NCBI RefSeq assembly: GCF_012927415.1
Contig: NZ_JABBPF010000018.1
Span: 1 to 35,658, forward strand
Source of the DNA: Polaromonas sp.
Lineage (GTDB): Bacteria > Pseudomonadota > Gammaproteobacteria > Burkholderiales > Burkholderiaceae_C
DNA: 35,658 bases
Direction: 5' to 3'
Positions 1 through 8,359 of this stretch are shown here, piece after piece. The translations under genes and the position numbers were made by a program. Every line of letters starts with the position of its first letter. Position 1 is the stretch's first letter. The notes under the pieces were generated by a model, which saw only the letters and a list, made by a program, of their open reading frames with translations, was not told the DNA's origin and did not search any database.

Positions 1-210
1 CGGCAGCGCTGCCATGGCCTTGCGCAACACGGGAAAGTGCGCCACCGTGCCGGCCATGCCAACGTAGCTCGTACCCGCCGGGGTATCGACCTTGAAAATC
101 TTGCTATTGACCTCGAAACGGTGACTCAGGCGCGTGTCCCCGAAGGTCACCAGGGTATCGGCTGCCATGGCCACCTGCCCTGCTTTCTTCACGACCACCA
201 GAGTGGTCAT
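1..210 (-). CDS. Proteasome/HslV-like Ntn hydrolase (BPH type), 5' part only
   Basis: This is the first 70 codons of a gene whose 3' part lies beyond the left edge. The product begins MTTLVVV, so removal of Met would expose an N-terminal Thr, the nucleophile of proteasome-type peptidases. Counting from that Thr, Asp falls at position 17 in an AADT motif, as in HslV (AGDG), and a Lys at position 36 can play the part of HslV Lys33 if there is a three-residue insertion. The spacing fits an Ntn hydrolase that would form a self-compartmentalised peptidase. No hslU-like ATPase is visible here. It resembles the orphan group called BPH (betaproteobacteria proteasome homologue) more than canonical HslV, but that choice is an inference from 70 residues and from taxonomy. 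The gene lies 121 bases downstream of aceF on the same strand. Confidence 0.72.
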   Translation of the reverse strand, partial: MTTLVVVKKAGQVAMAADTLVTFGDTRLSHRFEVNSKIFKVDTPAGTSYVGMAGTVAHFPVLRKAMAALP

Positions 211-331
211 GACCAGGACTTCTCAGGTGAAACGCTCCGACCAGGCGATCGCAACGAACGGCAATTCCGTTCAAATTCAGCCGCCTCTTGGGGCCGCAAG
301 CTACATGAAGTGACAAGCGCCGGCGCCATAT

Positions 332-2017
332 TCACAAAAGCACGCGGCGAAAATCTGCCAGGATCTGGCCCAGGAAGGCATTAAACCGGGCAGCGGCAGC
401 GCCGTCGATCACACGGTGATCCCAGCTCAGCGAGAGCGGCTGCATCAGGCGCGGCTGGAAAGCCTTGCCATCCCAAACGGGCTCGATCCGACTTTTGCAG
501 ACCCCCAATATAGCCACCTCGGGCGCATTGATGATGGGTGTGAAATAACGCCCGCCAATGCCGCCAAGCGACGAAATGGTGAAGCATGCGCCCTGCATGT
601 CGGCCGGACTGAGCTTGCCATCACGCGCCTTTTTGGCCAGTTCGCCCATCTCCTGCGAGATCTGCACGATGCCTTTCTTATCGGCATCCTTGATGACAGG
701 CACCACCAGACCGTTGGGCGTGTCAGCGGCAAACGCGACGTTGAAATACTGCTTGAGCACCAACTGATCGCCGTCAAGCGAAGCGTTGAACTGGGGAAAT
801 TTCTTTAGTGCAGCCACCGATGCCTTGATCAGGAAAGCCAGCATCGTGATCTTGACACCTGACGTCTCGTTTTCCTTGTTCATCTGCACACGGAAGGCTT
901 CCAGTGCGGTGATGTCGGCATCGTCATGGTTGCAGACGTGCGGAATCATCACCCAGTTTCGGTGCAGGTTGGCGCCGCTGATCTTCTTGATACGCGACAT
1001 GTCCTGACGCTCGACCGGGCCAAACTTGGCGAAATCAACCTTTGGCCAAGGCAGCAAACCCAATGCCTCACCGCCGCCCGAGGCCGCCGGAGCAATGGCG
1101 GTCTGGGCTTTTGTCTGGGCGGCACCGGCCATCACCGCTTGGGTAAAGCTCTTCACGTCGGTTTCGGTAATCCGTCCCTTGGGGCCGCTCCCCTTGACTT
1201 CAGCCAGCGGCACGCCCAACTCGCGGGCAAATTTGCGTATTGAAGGAGAGGCGTGCGGCAAATTGCCTTGTGGCGCCGCGGGCTCATGAGCCGGCATCGC
1301 AGCAGGCGCTGACGCTGGAGTCACAGGCGCGGATGCTTCGGCGGCGGCGGGTGTCGAGGCAGCCGGTAACGATGCCACCGCAGAGGCTGCCTCTTTCTGC
1401 GCCGGAACACCAATGACCGCAGCGGAGCCTTCCAGGATGGCCAGCAAATCCCCGATATTGACGATGTCGCCCAACTTGACCTTAAGCTCCTTGAGTACAC
1501 CGGCGTGGCTGGAGGGGATTTCCATGGAGGCCTTGTCGGACTCCACCGTGATCAGCGACTGCTCAGCCTTGATGGTGTCACCCGCCTTGACCAGCACCTC
1601 GATTACGGAGACGTCCTTGAAGTCGCCGATATCAGGCACGCGCACTTCAGTTGTGCCGCTGACGATGGCCGGGTTAATTGCCGCTGTGGGCGCTGACGCT
1701 GCTGGCTGAGTGGGGATTTGCCGGGCCGGTGCCGCTTGCGCAGGCGCTGCAGCAGGTGAGGCTGGTGCAGCGCCTGCGCTTTGCACTTCCAGCGTCAGCA
1801 CCACCGAACCCTGTTTGACCTTGTCATCGAGCCTGACCTTAAGTTCCTTGACCACGCCTGCATGGCTGGAGGGAATTTCCATCGAAGCCTTGTCGGACTC
1901 CACGGTAATCAACGATTGCTCGGCCGCCACGGTATCACCCGGCTTAACCAGCAATTCAATCACCGTTACTTCATCGAAATCCCCAATGTCGGGGACTTGA
2001 ATTTCTACCAATGCCAT
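332..2017 (-). CDS. aceF: Pyruvate dehydrogenase E2, dihydrolipoyllysine acetyltransferase
   Basis: The 561-residue E2 core subunit of the pyruvate dehydrogenase complex moves the acetyl group from lipoamide to CoA. It has two lipoyl domains, each with the motif ESDKASMEIP. The lipoylated lysines are K43 and K162. Ala/Pro-rich linkers follow each domain. A peripheral subunit-binding domain lies at about 260-300 (SPSIRKFARELGV). The C-terminal catalytic domain ends with the DHRVIDG active-site motif (His about 534). The start at 2017 gives MALVEIQVPDIGDF and has a GGAGA ribosome site just upstream; the frame stays open for 16 further codons that lack family similarity. The gene lies 19 bases after aceE, so the two are surely co-transcribed. 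No lpd (E3) gene follows within the window. Confidence 0.95.
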   Translation of the reverse strand: MALVEIQVPDIGDFDEVTVIELLVKPGDTVAAEQSLITVESDKASMEIPSSHAGVVKELKVRLDDKVKQGSVVLTLEVQSAGAAPASPAAAPAQAAPARQIPTQPAASAPTAAINPAIVSGTTEVRVPDIGDFKDVSVIEVLVKAGDTIKAEQSLITVESDKASMEIPSSHAGVLKELKVKLGDIVNIGDLLAILEGSAAVIGVPAQKEAASAVASLPAASTPAAAEASAPVTPASAPAAMPAHEPAAPQGNLPHASPSIRKFARELGVPLAEVKGSGPKGRITETDVKSFTQAVMAGAAQTKAQTAIAPAASGGGEALGLLPWPKVDFAKFGPVERQDMSRIKKISGANLHRNWVMIPHVCNHDDADITALEAFRVQMNKENETSGVKITMLAFLIKASVAALKKFPQFNASLDGDQLVLKQYFNVAFAADTPNGLVVPVIKDADKKGIVQISQEMGELAKKARDGKLSPADMQGACFTISSLGGIGGRYFTPIINAPEVAILGVCKSRIEPVWDGKAFQPRLMQPLSLSWDHRVIDGAAAARFNAFLGQILADFRRVLL

Positions 2018-2036
2018 GTTGTTGTCTCCGATTGCT

Positions 2037-4736
2037 TCAGTCTTTGACGAGTGATACGTCGGCAACTTTGGCTACCGGGATTGCGCCCTCTTCACTCAGC
2101 GCCTTCAGGGCGGCAACAACGATGTAATGGCGGTTAACTTCAAAGTGCTCGCGCAGCTTGCTGCGGAAGTCGCTCCGGCCAAAACCATCGGTACCCAACA
2201 CCTTGTATGTGCGACCCTTTGGAATAAAGGAGCGTATCTGCTCGGCAAATGCTTTCATGTAATCAGTCGAGGCCACCACAGGACCGGTGTGCTTTTCAAG
2301 TTGCTCGCCCACAAAGGACAGCCGGGGTGCCTCCGCCGGATGCAGCAGATTCCACCGCTCGGTGTTCTGGCCGTCGCGGGCAAGTTCATTGAAGCTTGGG
2401 CAGCTCCATACGTTGGCAGCGACACCCCACTCTTTCTCCAGCAATTCCTGCGCCGCAATGGATTCGCGCAAGATTGTTCCAGAACCCAGTAACTGCACTC
2501 TCGGCGTGAGTTTGGAGCCTTCCTTGCAAAGGTACATGCCCTTGATGATCTGCTCTTCGGTACCCGCCTTCAGGCCGGGCATGGCATAGTTTTCATTCAG
2601 CAGCGTAATGTAGAAGTACACGTTTTCCTGCTTTTCAACCATGCGTTTGAGGCCATGGTGCAGTATGACGCCGACTTCATGCGCAAAGGTTGGGTCATAG
2701 CTGACGCAGTTGGGGATCGTGCTCGCCATGATATGGCTGTGACCGTCTTCATGCTGCAAGCCTTCGCCATTCAGCGTGGTACGACCCGAAGTGCCGCCAA
2801 GCAGGAAACCGCGCGCCAGCATGTCGCCAGCTGCCCACGCCAGATCGCCGAAACGCTGAAAGCCGAACATCGAGTAATACACGTAGAACGGGATCATGAT
2901 CCGGTTGTTCGTGCTGTAAGAGGTAGCCGCAGCAATCCAGCTGCACATGCCACCCGCCTCGTTGATGCCCTCCTGAAGTATCTGGCCTTTCTTGTCTTCT
3001 TTGTAGTACATCACCTGGTCTTTATCGACCGGGGTGTATTGCTGGCCAGCGGGGTTGTAGATGCCGATCTGGCGGAATAAACCCTCCATGCCAAAAGTGC
3101 GCGCTTCGTCAACAAGAATGGGAACCACGCGCGGGCCCAAGGCCTGGTCACGCAGCAACTGCGTGAGAAAACGCACGTAGGCTTGCGTGGTGGATATTTC
3201 ACGGCCTTCGGCAGTGGGCTCGAGCACGGCCTTGAATGTTTCCAGGGAGGGTACTGTAAAGCTCTCGTCAGCCTTGGTCCGGCGCTCCGGCAGGTAACCT
3301 CCCAAGGCTTTGCGCCGCTCGTGCAGATACTTCATCTCCGGCGTGTCGTCAGCCGGCTTGTAAAACGGAATATCTGCCAGTTGACTGTCGGGAATCGGGA
3401 TGTTGAAGCGGTCACGGAACAACTTGATGTCTTCGTCTCCAAGCTTCTTGGTCTGGTGAACATTGTTTTTTCCCTCGCCGATCTTGCCCATGCCAAAACC
3501 CTTTACGGTCTTGATCAGCAACACGCTAGGCTGGCCCTTGTGATTGACGGCGGAGTGAAACGCCGCATACACTTTTTCGGAATCATGGCCGCCGCGGCGC
3601 AGGTTCCAGATGTCGTCATCGCTCATCTTGGCGACCATCTCCAGCGTGCGCGGGTCGCGCCCAAAGAAATTTTTGCGCACGTAAGCACCGTCGTTGGCCT
3701 TGAAGGATTGATAGTCTCCGTCGTTGGTATCCATCATGATCTTGCGCAAAATTCCCTCCTTGTCCCGTGCAAGCAAAGAATCCCAGCTACTGCCCCAGAG
3801 CAGCTTGATCACGTTCCAGCCACTGCCACGGAACTCACTCTCCAGTTCCTGGATGATCTTGCCATTGCCGCGCACCGGGCCATCCAGCCGCTGCAAATTG
3901 CAGTTAATGACAAACACCAGATTGTCAAGGTTTTCTCGTGCCGCCAGACCGATCGCTCCCAAGGACTCCACCTCGTCCATTTCACCATCGCCGCAAAACA
4001 CCCAGACCTTGCGATTTTCGGTATTGGCAATACCTCGGGCATGCAGGTACTTGAGGAAGCGCGCCTGGTAAATCGCCATAAGCGGCCCAAGGCCCATGGA
4101 AACTGTCGAGAATTGCCAGAATTCAGGCATCAGCTTTGGGTGCGGGTAGCTCGACAGGCCCTTGCCACCGACTTCCTGACGGAAGTTAAGCAACTGCTCT
4201 TCGGTCAGGCGACCTTCTAAATAAGCACGCGCATAAATTCCTGGGGAAGAGTGCCCTTGGATATAAAGGCAATCGCCACCGTGATTTTCACTTTCAGCAT
4301 GCCAGAAATGATTGAAGCCAGCGCCAAACAGGCTGGCCAGCGAGGCAAAAGAGCCAATATGCCCACCCAGATCGCCTCCATCGGCCGGATGCAACCGATT
4401 GGCCTTGACCACCATGGCCATGGCATTCCATCGCATGTAGGAGCGCAGACGCTTTTCAATCTGGATGTTGCCTGGACAACGCTCCTGCTGGTCTGCCTCG
4501 ATGGTGTTGACATAGCCGGTGTTTGCAGAAAAAGGCATGTCTATGCTTTTCTGGCGGGCATGCTCGAGCAGTTGCTCCAAAAGGAAGTGCGCGCGCTCGG
4601 GGCCTTCACTTTCAATCACAGCAGAGAGTGCATCCATCCACTCACGGGTTTCCTGGGAATCTTTATCCAGCACGTCGGCAACGGCGCTCAAATTGGGGGC
4701 ATCGGTCTGGGTGGTCTCGTTTGGATTGGCAGCCAT
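2037..4736 (-). CDS. aceE: Pyruvate dehydrogenase E1 component, homodimeric type
   Basis: This 899-residue, thiamine-diphosphate-dependent E1 decarboxylates pyruvate and reductively acetylates the lipoyl groups of AceF. The cofactor motif begins at GDGEMDE (about 249-255) and ends with the NCNLQRLDGP segment (about 278-287). The N-terminal half carries the conserved HPADGGDLGGHIGSF block, typical of the single-chain E1 found with aceF in proteobacteria (E. coli AceE has 887 residues). The start at 4736 is preceded by CAGGAGACAAAAA, a good ribosome site; the frame is open for 38 more codons upstream, but these look like leader, not protein. It is the first gene of the aceE-aceF operon and is transcribed divergently from the two-component genes. 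Confidence 0.96.
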   Translation of the reverse strand: MAANPNETTQTDAPNLSAVADVLDKDSQETREWMDALSAVIESEGPERAHFLLEQLLEHARQKSIDMPFSANTGYVNTIEADQQERCPGNIQIEKRLRSYMRWNAMAMVVKANRLHPADGGDLGGHIGSFASLASLFGAGFNHFWHAESENHGGDCLYIQGHSSPGIYARAYLEGRLTEEQLLNFRQEVGGKGLSSYPHPKLMPEFWQFSTVSMGLGPLMAIYQARFLKYLHARGIANTENRKVWVFCGDGEMDEVESLGAIGLAARENLDNLVFVINCNLQRLDGPVRGNGKIIQELESEFRGSGWNVIKLLWGSSWDSLLARDKEGILRKIMMDTNDGDYQSFKANDGAYVRKNFFGRDPRTLEMVAKMSDDDIWNLRRGGHDSEKVYAAFHSAVNHKGQPSVLLIKTVKGFGMGKIGEGKNNVHQTKKLGDEDIKLFRDRFNIPIPDSQLADIPFYKPADDTPEMKYLHERRKALGGYLPERRTKADESFTVPSLETFKAVLEPTAEGREISTTQAYVRFLTQLLRDQALGPRVVPILVDEARTFGMEGLFRQIGIYNPAGQQYTPVDKDQVMYYKEDKKGQILQEGINEAGGMCSWIAAATSYSTNNRIMIPFYVYYSMFGFQRFGDLAWAAGDMLARGFLLGGTSGRTTLNGEGLQHEDGHSHIMASTIPNCVSYDPTFAHEVGVILHHGLKRMVEKQENVYFYITLLNENYAMPGLKAGTEEQIIKGMYLCKEGSKLTPRVQLLGSGTILRESIAAQELLEKEWGVAANVWSCPSFNELARDGQNTERWNLLHPAEAPRLSFVGEQLEKHTGPVVASTDYMKAFAEQIRSFIPKGRTYKVLGTDGFGRSDFRSKLREHFEVNRHYIVVAALKALSEEGAIPVAKVADVSLVKD

Positions 4737-4980
4737 TTTTGTCTCCTGAGTAACACTAGTTAACCTGCGCCGAAGCTCTTTGAGCCAACACAGGTTGAAG
4801 TTGATGGGATGTTTTAAACGTAAATTAGATTTAAGTCTCCAGTTTCTCATAATTTTTTTTTAATTTCAAATTGTGCATTTGAATTTCACATCATAAAAAA
4901 AGCAGGGGAATAATGTTTGCTGCAGCGGACGAGATAAAAGGTCTGCGATCTTTTGCCGTCATGAACCTGAATGAATCAGG
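4737..4980. promoter_or_regulatory. AT-rich divergent regulatory region between aceE and histidine kinase gene
   Basis: This 244-base gap separates two divergent operons and is far richer in A and T than its surroundings, especially 4800-4910. It must hold promoters for both sides, but I cannot assign -35/-10 pairs with confidence. An inverted repeat at 4865-4883 (TTCAAAT, five bases, ATTTGAA) could be an operator and is listed separately. The part next to aceE carries its ribosome site (CAGGAGA near 4742-4748). Confidence 0.6.
4865..4883. promoter_or_regulatory. Inverted repeat, candidate operator
   Basis: TTCAAAT and ATTTGAA are perfect 7-base arms separated by TGTGC. Two more A-T pairs lie outside a single mismatch on each side. 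The site sits in the middle of the AT-rich aceE/kinase intergenic region, where a dimeric regulator could touch both promoters. It does not match the E. coli PdhR site. AT-rich DNA produces such palindromes by chance, so the operator role is an inference. Confidence 0.35.
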
Positions 4981-7602
4981 ATGGGTGCGGGGCGGCGTCA
5001 GGCATCTCACTTAAACTTCATGTTGCTGCCTATGCCCCAACAACCACTTCCATCCGTCGCCGAAGTTACCGCGCCTTCTATACCGCTGGCCCTGTGGCGC
5101 CGCTGGTGGCGCAAACAGTCGCCCTCGAGGCAGGACCGTTTCATAACGCTGGGACCGCTCTTTGCCGTCGTGCTTTTACACGCCCCCGTGGTAGCGGCGT
5201 TTGGCTACCTGCGCAATGAAGAGATAGACCGGGAGCAGCCAGCGGTCACCCGCGATGTGGAATACGCCCAACAGCGGCTGCGCCTGCGCCTGCTGGAGCG
5301 CCAGGAGCAACTCATGCGCATTGGCCGGGACATCTCCAACAAGGAGATCGACACCGACGAATTCATCAGCCAGGCCGAATCGCTTGTCAACCAGTACCCG
5401 GAGCTGATGGCCGTGACCTGGGTGGACAGCAAACGGCGTGTCAAGGTGTCTTATGTCTCACCAAGCGCCAACGCCAGCCAGCTGCGCGCTGCAGGCGAGC
5501 AACTTAAGGTGGGTGAAACCGATGGCACCTTTGGCTTGGCGAAAGACCTGCGGCAACCGGTTTACTCTCGTCCGCTGATTGGCAAAGAAAACAATGGCTA
5601 CAACGCGCCTACCCTGCAGCTGCAAGTGCCACTGGATGATCAGGGCAAATTTTCCGGCGTCATCATGGGTGAATATTCAATTGACGGGTTGCTGCGCTTT
5701 GGCGTGCCGACCGAGGTCACGGCCAAGTACGCGGTAGCCCTGATCGACGACAAACAGGTGCTGCTGGCCGGCAACCTGCCGCCCGTTCGCAAAGGGGCAG
5801 CCCGCCTTTTACCATGGGCCGAGGGGGCAGCCAAATACGAAATCCCGGTCTCGCCGGTGGGCAATGGCTTGCTGATACGGGCCGAGGGCTACCGCGCGTC
5901 TCTGGGCGTAGTGGGAAGCGGTTTCTTCTGGCTGGTCAGCGCACTGAGCGCCCTGACCGTCTGGATGCTTTTGGGCACCTGGCGCCACACCCGGCGCCGC
6001 GTACAGGCCCAGCAGGCATTGATTTCAGAAACCAACTTTCGCCGCGCGATGGAAAACTCCATGCTCACCGGCATGCGCGCACTGGACCTGCAGGGGCGGA
6101 TCAGCTATGTCAACCCGGCTTTCTGCCAGATGACCGGCTTGAGCGAGAGCGAACTGGTAGGCAGCACTGCGCCCTTCCCCCACTGGCCCGAGTCCGAGTT
6201 CGAGACCCTGATGGCGCGGCTGGATGACGAGTTGCACGGAAGAACGCCACCGGGCGGCTTCGAGGTCCGGGTCAAACGCAGAAACGGCGAGATTTTTGAT
6301 GCCCGCATGTATGTGTCGCCACTCATTGATCCGCGCGGCCAGCAAACCGGCTGGATGACTTCCATGACCGACATCACCGAGCCCAAACGTATTCGCGAGG
6401 AGCTGTCGGCCTCCTATGAACGCTTCACCACCGTGCTCGAAGGGCTGGACGCGGCCGTGTCCGTGGCACCGCTGGGCAGCGAGGAGCTGCTCTTTGCCAA
6501 CAGGTTGTACCGGTCCTGGTTTGGCGCGGAAGTCTCGGGGCATGTGAAACTGATTGCCCAGGCGGGCGTTCCAGCCGTGGCACCTAACGAGGACGCGCTG
6601 GACGCAGTAGACAGTCTTGCTGGTTTCCCCACCGACACGCTGACCACCGCCCTAACCGCCAACGCCGAAATCTTTGTGCCCGAGCTGGCGAAATGGCTGG
6701 AAGTGCGTTCGCGTTACCTCACCTGGGTAGATGGCCGGCTGGCGCAGATGTTGATTGCCACCGATATCTCGCCACGGCGCCATGCTGAAGAGCAGGCGGC
6801 CCAGCAAAACGAGCGAGCCCAGACGGCCAGCCGCCTGATTACCATGGGCGAAATGGCTTCCAGCGTGGCCCACGAGCTGAACCAGCCGCTGACAGCGATC
6901 AACAACTACTGCAACGGCATGGTGTCACGCATCAAGGACCAGAAAATCAGTAACGAGGATCTGTTGATCGCGCTCGAAAAAACCGCCCGGCAGGCCTGGC
7001 GTGCTGGCCAGATCATCCAGCGCATCCGGTCATTCGTGAAGCGCAGCGAACCCAACCGCACATCGTCGGAAGTCGCCACGATTGTCAGCAACGCGATGGA
7101 ACTGGCTGAAATTGAACTCAGGCGCCATCATGTGAGGTTGAGCCACTACATCGCGGCACGTTTACCCAAAATCATGGTCGATCCGATCCTCATCGAACAG
7201 GTACTTATCAACCTGATGAAAAATGCTGCCGAGTCGATTGCCCACGCGCAGCGCTCCACCGCCCAGCGCAGCGTTGAACTGCGCGTGGTGCCCAAAACCA
7301 TCGACGAGCAGAACGTGGTCGAATTTTCCGTATCGGATACTGGACGCGGCCTGTCCCCCGAGGTCATGACCCGCCTGTTTGAAGCGTTCTATTCCACCAA
7401 GGTTGAAGGGATGGGAATCGGGCTGAAGCTTTGCCGCAGCATTGTTGAATCGCACCAGGGAAGACTGGAGGCGGTGAACCTCTACAATAGTGATGAAGTT
7501 GTCGGGTGCCGGTTTACCTTCTGGATTCCCGTAGCACCCCTGTTTTCAGCAGATGCGGCTGCTACCGATTACATAGTGACCAAGGATGCTGGCGCTCACT
7601 GA
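4981..7602 (+). CDS. Membrane sensor histidine kinase with PAS domains
   Basis: This sensor of up to 873 residues is built like DctS/FixL-type kinases. Residues about 55-78 form a first membrane segment. About 79-305 form a periplasmic sensor region that looks like a double-Cache fold, and about 306-334 form a second membrane segment. A PAS domain follows at about 352-470 and a second, more divergent PAS at about 478-600. The HisKA box SSVAHELNQPLTAI puts the phosphorylated His at 631. The ATPase domain has the N box (NLMKNAAES, about 744-752), G1 (DTGRG, 786-790) and G2 (GMGIGL, 810-815). The start is uncertain: ATGs at 4981, 5020 and 5032 are all in frame and none has a good ribosome site. 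The regulator gene follows after 48 bases. Its ligand is unknown; a dicarboxylate or other organic acid is only a guess from the architecture. Confidence 0.9.
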   Translation: MGAGRRQASHLNFMLLPMPQQPLPSVAEVTAPSIPLALWRRWWRKQSPSRQDRFITLGPLFAVVLLHAPVVAAFGYLRNEEIDREQPAVTRDVEYAQQRLRLRLLERQEQLMRIGRDISNKEIDTDEFISQAESLVNQYPELMAVTWVDSKRRVKVSYVSPSANASQLRAAGEQLKVGETDGTFGLAKDLRQPVYSRPLIGKENNGYNAPTLQLQVPLDDQGKFSGVIMGEYSIDGLLRFGVPTEVTAKYAVALIDDKQVLLAGNLPPVRKGAARLLPWAEGAAKYEIPVSPVGNGLLIRAEGYRASLGVVGSGFFWLVSALSALTVWMLLGTWRHTRRRVQAQQALISETNFRRAMENSMLTGMRALDLQGRISYVNPAFCQMTGLSESELVGSTAPFPHWPESEFETLMARLDDELHGRTPPGGFEVRVKRRNGEIFDARMYVSPLIDPRGQQTGWMTSMTDITEPKRIREELSASYERFTTVLEGLDAAVSVAPLGSEELLFANRLYRSWFGAEVSGHVKLIAQAGVPAVAPNEDALDAVDSLAGFPTDTLTTALTANAEIFVPELAKWLEVRSRYLTWVDGRLAQMLIATDISPRRHAEEQAAQQNERAQTASRLITMGEMASSVAHELNQPLTAINNYCNGMVSRIKDQKISNEDLLIALEKTARQAWRAGQIIQRIRSFVKRSEPNRTSSEVATIVSNAMELAEIELRRHHVRLSHYIAARLPKIMVDPILIEQVLINLMKNAAESIAHAQRSTAQRSVELRVVPKTIDEQNVVEFSVSDTGRGLSPEVMTRLFEAFYSTKVEGMGIGLKLCRSIVESHQGRLEAVNLYNSDEVVGCRFTFWIPVAPLFSADAAATDYIVTKDAGAH

Positions 7603-7650
7603 AAACTTTGCAAAAAGTTCACTGAAAAAAGTTTACGAAGAAAGTACCGC

Positions 7651-8277
7651 ATGAGCTTGATTCCCAAAAAAGGTACGGTCTATGTCATTGACGACGACGA
7701 GGGCGTACGCGACTCCCTGCAATGGTTGCTTGAAGGCAAGGACTATCGGGTGCGCTGCTTTGACTCGGCAGAGACCTTTCTGAGCCGCTACGACGCACGC
7801 GAAGTGGCCTGCCTGATTGTCGATATTCGCATGGACGGCATGACCGGCCTGGAACTGCAGGATCGCCTGGTCGAGCGCAAGTCGCCCCTTCCCATCGTTT
7901 TCATTACCGGCCATGGCGATGTACCCATGGCCGTGGACACGATGAAAAAGGGGGCCATGGATTTCATACAGAAACCCTTCCAGGAGGAAGCGCTGCTCAG
8001 CTTGGTTGAGCGCATGCTGGAACAGGCCAAGGACGCCTTCAGCGACCACCAGCAATCCGCCAGCCGCGACGCCCTGCTCGCCAAGCTCACCTCGCGCGAA
8101 GCGCAGGTACTGGAGCGCATCGTTGCCGGCCGCCTGAACAAGCAGATCGCCGACGACCTGGGCATCAGCATTAAGACAGTGGAAGCGCACCGCGCCAACA
8201 TCATGGAGAAGCTCAACGCCAACACGGTGGCTGATTTGCTCAAAATCGCCCTGGGCTCCAGCGCCCCGAAAGCCTGA
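7651..8277 (+). CDS. FixJ/NarL-type response regulator (receiver plus LuxR HTH)
   Basis: This 208-residue protein is the likely partner of the kinase just upstream. The receiver domain has the acidic cluster DDD at 14-16, the phosphoacceptor Asp at 58 (LIVDIRMDG), Thr86 and Lys108 in the QKPF motif. The C-terminal LuxR-type helix-turn-helix spans about 145-203 and includes the recognition region [17 protein letters not shown]. That layout is the FixJ/DctR/TtrR type of transcriptional activator. The target genes are not known; the divergent aceEF operon and the kinase operon itself are the nearest candidates. A hairpin terminator derived from a dispersed repeat follows the stop codon. Confidence 0.94.
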   Translation: MSLIPKKGTVYVIDDDEGVRDSLQWLLEGKDYRVRCFDSAETFLSRYDAREVACLIVDIRMDGMTGLELQDRLVERKSPLPIVFITGHGDVPMAVDTMKKGAMDFIQKPFQEEALLSLVERMLEQAKDAFSDHQQSASRDALLAKLTSREAQVLERIVAGRLNKQIADDLGISIKTVEAHRANIMEKLNANTVADLLKIALGSSAPKA

Positions 8278-8284
8278 GCCTTTA

Positions 8285-8345
8285 ATTGCTATTTTTTTTA
8301 TAGCTGCTTCTGCCCGTAGTCCCTGGACTAGCGGGCATTTTTACT
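8285..8345 (+). repeat. Dispersed Comamonadaceae-type short repeat (copy A), intergenic
   Basis: The left part is TTGCTA, eight T, ATAGC, a short palindrome (GCTAT...ATAGC). The right part is a hairpin with arms TGCCCG-T-AGTCC and GGACT-AG-CGGGCA, followed by TTTTTAC. A sequence of the same length and layout, about two-thirds identical by eye, lies inside the NAD(P)HX repair gene at 34631-34689, and another that aligns without gaps lies at 15671-15721. From memory, short elements of this form are very common in Polaromonas and Rhodoferax genomes, but I could not search for them. Confidence 0.65.
8311..8344 (+). terminator. Hairpin terminator after the two-component operon
   Basis: The stem TGCCCG-T-AGTCC / GGACT-AG-CGGGCA has a two-base loop and is followed by a run of five or six T. 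It begins about 34 bases after the response regulator stop and ends just before folD. It forms the right half of the dispersed repeat at 8285-8345, so the repeat seems to serve as the terminator. Confidence 0.6.
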
Positions 8346-8359
8346 TGAAAAGCCGAAAA

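Noticed and set aside
3183-4220. A 345-codon open frame antisense to aceE
   Set aside because: Shadow of the conserved aceE gene; composition is set by aceE codons and no domain is visible.
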